Positions 61,808-64,000 of a stretch of DNA of 64,000 bases are shown here, piece by piece. The stretch is from contig CAJTLP010000001.1 of NCBI GenBank assembly GCA_910577195.1, forward strand, positions 1 to 64,000. Reading direction: 5' to 3'. Every line of letters begins with the position of its first letter. The stretch's first letter is position 1. Source of the DNA: an uncultured Eubacterium sp. (GTDB taxonomy: Bacteria > Bacillota > Clostridia > Oscillospirales > Acutalibacteraceae). Under the pieces are notes generated by a model. The model did not search any database, was not told the origin of the DNA, and worked only from the letters and a program-made list of their open reading frames with translations. Both the position numbers and the translations under genes were made by a program.

Positions 61808-63466
61808 ATGAAAAATTTAAAAAAAATCACAGCTCTGCTGACTTGCATAATATTAACGGTTACTCTTTTTTCAGGCTGTTCAAATAAATCAGACAAGCTT
61901 GATTTTATATACCCATTTGACGGAAATATAACAAGCTTTGATCCGCAGATTGCAGCTACCTCAGACGAATTTCTGATTACGGAAAACTGTTTTGAGGGAT
62001 TGGTGCGTATACTGGATGACGGAACTGTTCAGGCAGGTGTTGCCGAAAAATGGACCATAAGCGAGGACAAACGCACATACACCTTTAACCTCAGAAAAGG
62101 TGCAAAATGGAATGTACAGAGTGAGGATAAGGAAAATCCCACAAAAGCTCAGGAGCTTATGGGTACGGACTTTAACCCTGATATCACTGCACACGATTTT
62201 GTATTTGCTCTTCAGCGTGCAGCTGATGCCAATACAGACAGTCCTCTGTTCTCAACAATCGCAAATATTGTAAATGCGAAGGAGGTTCACTCAGGCAAAA
62301 AAGCTTCCGGCAGTCTGGGTGTTAAAGCTTTAGATGACTACACACTTGAAATCCGTCTCATAGCACCTGACGACTGCTTTATGAACACCCTCTCCACTGC
62401 CGTTGCAATGCCCTGTAACAGGGATTATTTCTACGCAACAAAGGGAAGATACGGATTGGGACTTGATTACACAATCTTTAACGGACAGTTTTATGTAAGT
62501 ACCATCCTTGATAAATCTTATATTCTAAAAAACAACAAGCTTTATGTAGGTGAATATCCGTCAAAGGTTACAGATATCACTCTTAATATAACAGATGCTG
62601 ATTCCGACATTCCGAAGAATATCAAAAACGGATATTACGACTGTGCATATATTTCAGGTGACGACTACGAAAAAATAAACGACAGCAAAGTAACGGCACT
62701 CCCCTATTCCAATAAGATGTGGGCATTCCTGTTCAATAAAAACAAACAGCTTTTCACGAATAACGACTTGCGTCAGGCAGTCTGCCTCAGTATATCAGAT
62801 GCCAAGCTGGACGAGCACAAGCATTTTACAAAAGCAAATTCATTTACTCCGCCAAGCTGTATGATTGGAAATGAAAAAGCAAATGAGGTAATCGGCAATA
62901 CTGTTCCTGTGCAGAACACGCAAAAGGCAGTGGAGCTCTGGAAAAAGGGTCTGCAGGAAACACAGTATTCTATAGCAGATATAACAATCATTGTTCCGCA
63001 GAATATGGAGGATATTGCAAAGCAGTTTGTACAGGGTATTCAGGGAAGCATCGGTCAGATAACCAATTACGGCGATGAAAATAAAATTTCATTTTCGCTT
63101 AAGCTGAATGTACTCAGCGATGAGGAATACAATACTGCTTTTTCAAAGGGCGAATATGATATTGCACTTTACAAATTTGAAGCAACCAATCAGAATCCTG
63201 TATCCTTTTTAAGTGACATTATAAACGGCAATTATCTGGGTGAGGTTGATGATGTTCAAAAGAGATTGAAAGCAGCACAGAGTGCCAATGCAGGCAATAT
63301 GGCAGCCGCCTGCAAAAAATGTGAGCAGGCAATTATGGATGATTATTCCGTTATGCCGGTACTGTTTGAGGCATCCTATTATGTACAGTCTAAAGGCGTA
63401 AGTTCTGTGCAGTTTCACGCAGGAAGCGGAAGGGTGAATTTTATAAATGCACAAAGAGCAGATTAA
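61808..63466 (+). CDS. Oligopeptide-binding-type lipoprotein (SBP family 5)
   Basis: A 552-residue extracellular solute-binding protein. The signal peptide ITALLTCIILTVTLFSGC has a lipobox LFSGC. The mature part has SFDPQIAATSDEFLITENCFEGLVR, AEKWTISEDKRTYTFNLRKGAKW and ITAHDFVFALQRA, the hallmarks of OppA/DppA-type family 5 receptors for peptides or similar ligands. No permease or ATPase genes follow within the window. The ATG at 61808 is chosen over the GTG at 61799, which lies within the ribosome site. Confidence 0.92.
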   Translation: MKNLKKITALLTCIILTVTLFSGCSNKSDKLDFIYPFDGNITSFDPQIAATSDEFLITENCFEGLVRILDDGTVQAGVAEKWTISEDKRTYTFNLRKGAKWNVQSEDKENPTKAQELMGTDFNPDITAHDFVFALQRAADANTDSPLFSTIANIVNAKEVHSGKKASGSLGVKALDDYTLEIRLIAPDDCFMNTLSTAVAMPCNRDYFYATKGRYGLGLDYTIFNGQFYVSTILDKSYILKNNKLYVGEYPSKVTDITLNITDADSDIPKNIKNGYYDCAYISGDDYEKINDSKVTALPYSNKMWAFLFNKNKQLFTNNDLRQAVCLSISDAKLDEHKHFTKANSFTPPSCMIGNEKANEVIGNTVPVQNTQKAVELWKKGLQETQYSIADITIIVPQNMEDIAKQFVQGIQGSIGQITNYGDENKISFSLKLNVLSDEEYNTAFSKGEYDIALYKFEATNQNPVSFLSDIINGNYLGEVDDVQKRLKAAQSANAGNMAAACKKCEQAIMDDYSVMPVLFEASYYVQSKGVSSVQFHAGSGRVNFINAQRAD

Positions 63467-63914
63467 GACCACAATTTGCTGGATACTTGTCGTAATTTGT
63501 ATGGCAGTGATTTTCTGGCTTTCCTCAAGGACAGCAGTACAGTCTATGGAGCAGAGCAGTGCCGTACTGCAGTGGCTGATAAACCTTTTCGGAGACAATT
63601 TTTTCACGGATTTTATTGTCAGAAAATCTGCACACTGTTTGGAATTCACAGGTCTCTGCCTTTTGTACAACATTGCATTATATCAGACTGCAGGACACAA
63701 AAAGCCTGTTCTATCAATAATATTAACCTCCGCCTATGCGGTAACAGATGAATTTCATCAGCTGTTTGTTGAGGGTCGTTCCTGCCAGTTTACCGACTGG
63801 ATTATCGACTCCTGCGGTGCAGTACTCGGCACAATAGGCTTTTTGATTTTATTTTACATAGTAAATTTGATATTACAAAAAAAGGCAAAACTTGTTGACA
63901 GTGCAGATAATTAG
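63447..63914 (+). CDS. VanZ-family membrane protein
   Basis: A 155-residue protein with four helices. ICMAVIFWLSSRTAVQSMEQSS, IVRKSAHCLEFTGLCLLYN and SAYAVTDEFHQLFVEGRSCQFTDWIIDSCGAVLG are the conserved VanZ blocks (the KxxHxxEF and DExHQ-F-xGR-xxxxDxxxD motifs). VanZ itself gives low-level teicoplanin resistance; chromosomal relatives have unclear roles. The start overlaps the binding-protein gene by 20 bp, with AAGGGTGA upstream. Confidence 0.92.
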   Translation: MHKEQIKTTICWILVVICMAVIFWLSSRTAVQSMEQSSAVLQWLINLFGDNFFTDFIVRKSAHCLEFTGLCLLYNIALYQTAGHKKPVLSIILTSAYAVTDEFHQLFVEGRSCQFTDWIIDSCGAVLGTIGFLILFYIVNLILQKKAKLVDSADN

Positions 63915-63922
63915 TTTATAAT
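63895..63922 (+). promoter_or_regulatory. Promoter of the last, partial gene
   Basis: TTGACA (63895-63900), 16-bp spacer, TATAAT (63917-63922). The -35 box lies inside the end of the VanZ gene. Confidence 0.7.
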
Positions 63923-63980
63923 ATATGGGATATTATCTTTATAGTAATTTTAAATCTTTGATTATCGGAGGATATACATA

Positions 63981-64000
63981 ATGAATGTTTTAGTTTATGA
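63981..64000 (+). CDS. Start of a gene cut by the window edge
   Basis: CGGAGG, an eight-to-nine-base spacer, then ATG at 63981 reading MNVLVY before the window ends. Too short to identify. Confidence 0.6.

Noticed and set aside
1..64000. tRNA, rRNA or CRISPR array
   Set aside because: No cloverleaf-like intergenic sequence, rRNA core sequence or regularly spaced direct repeats were seen; the repeated units found are isolated palindromic elements.

Overview
The window is 64 kb of a low-to-medium GC bacterial chromosome from the Clostridia. The organism is most likely a gut Ruminococcaceae/Oscillospiraceae-type member. This is inferred from gene order and protein style: rnc-smc-ftsY, nadD-yqeK-rsfS, rpoBC-rpsL-rpsG-fusA-tuf, an archaeal/eukaryal-type ProRS, and a Firmicutes-type purine uptake system. 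Genes have strong GGAGG ribosome sites and consensus SigA promoters. Almost everything is core housekeeping. I see no rRNA, tRNA, CRISPR array, prophage or transposase gene.

Layout. 0.1-1.5 kb: an Rhs/YD-repeat remnant and an HTH membrane regulator whose natural start is put out of frame by a run of eight A. 1.6-19.7 kb (minus): a long housekeeping run of leuS, rsfS, yqeK, nadD, yhbY, rdgB, ftsY, smc, a radical SAM protein, rnc, plsX, trmFO, topA, dprA and a SpoU methyltransferase. 19.9-26.1 kb (minus): xpt plus a complete BmpA/NupNOPQ-type nucleoside ABC transporter and a GNAT acetyltransferase, forming a purine salvage block. 26.2-29.3 kb (plus): a small membrane protein, a DUF523 protein, an APH-like kinase overlapping a MATE transporter. 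29.4-35.7 kb (minus): the F-type ATP synthase operon, in which delta and alpha are one continuous 671-residue protein. 36-38.5 kb (plus): proS and galE. 38.5-49.2 kb (mostly minus): an accessory stretch of small membrane proteins, two small HTH regulators, a solitary MreB-like protein and RecD2, with three of the window's four repeat copies. 49.3-61.5 kb (minus): tuf, fusA, rpsG, rpsL, rpoC, rpoB. 61.8-64 kb (plus): an orphan oligopeptide-binding lipoprotein, a VanZ-family protein and the start of another gene.

Most notable points. (1) The AtpH-AtpA fusion, with an internal ATG that would release a normal-length alpha. (2) A family of MITE-like elements with TAAATTATTGTTTAG termini, carrying interchangeable GC-rich hairpin modules between GTAGGGG and CCCCTAC borders; direct copies flank recD2. 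(3) A 26-bp duplication of the trmFO/plsX junction around a ~134-bp hairpin insert that preserved the plsX start. (4) A poly-A frameshift at the start of the HTH membrane regulator. (5) A small regulator operon after tuf with a perfect TTGACA-17-TATAAT promoter and paired palindromic operators.
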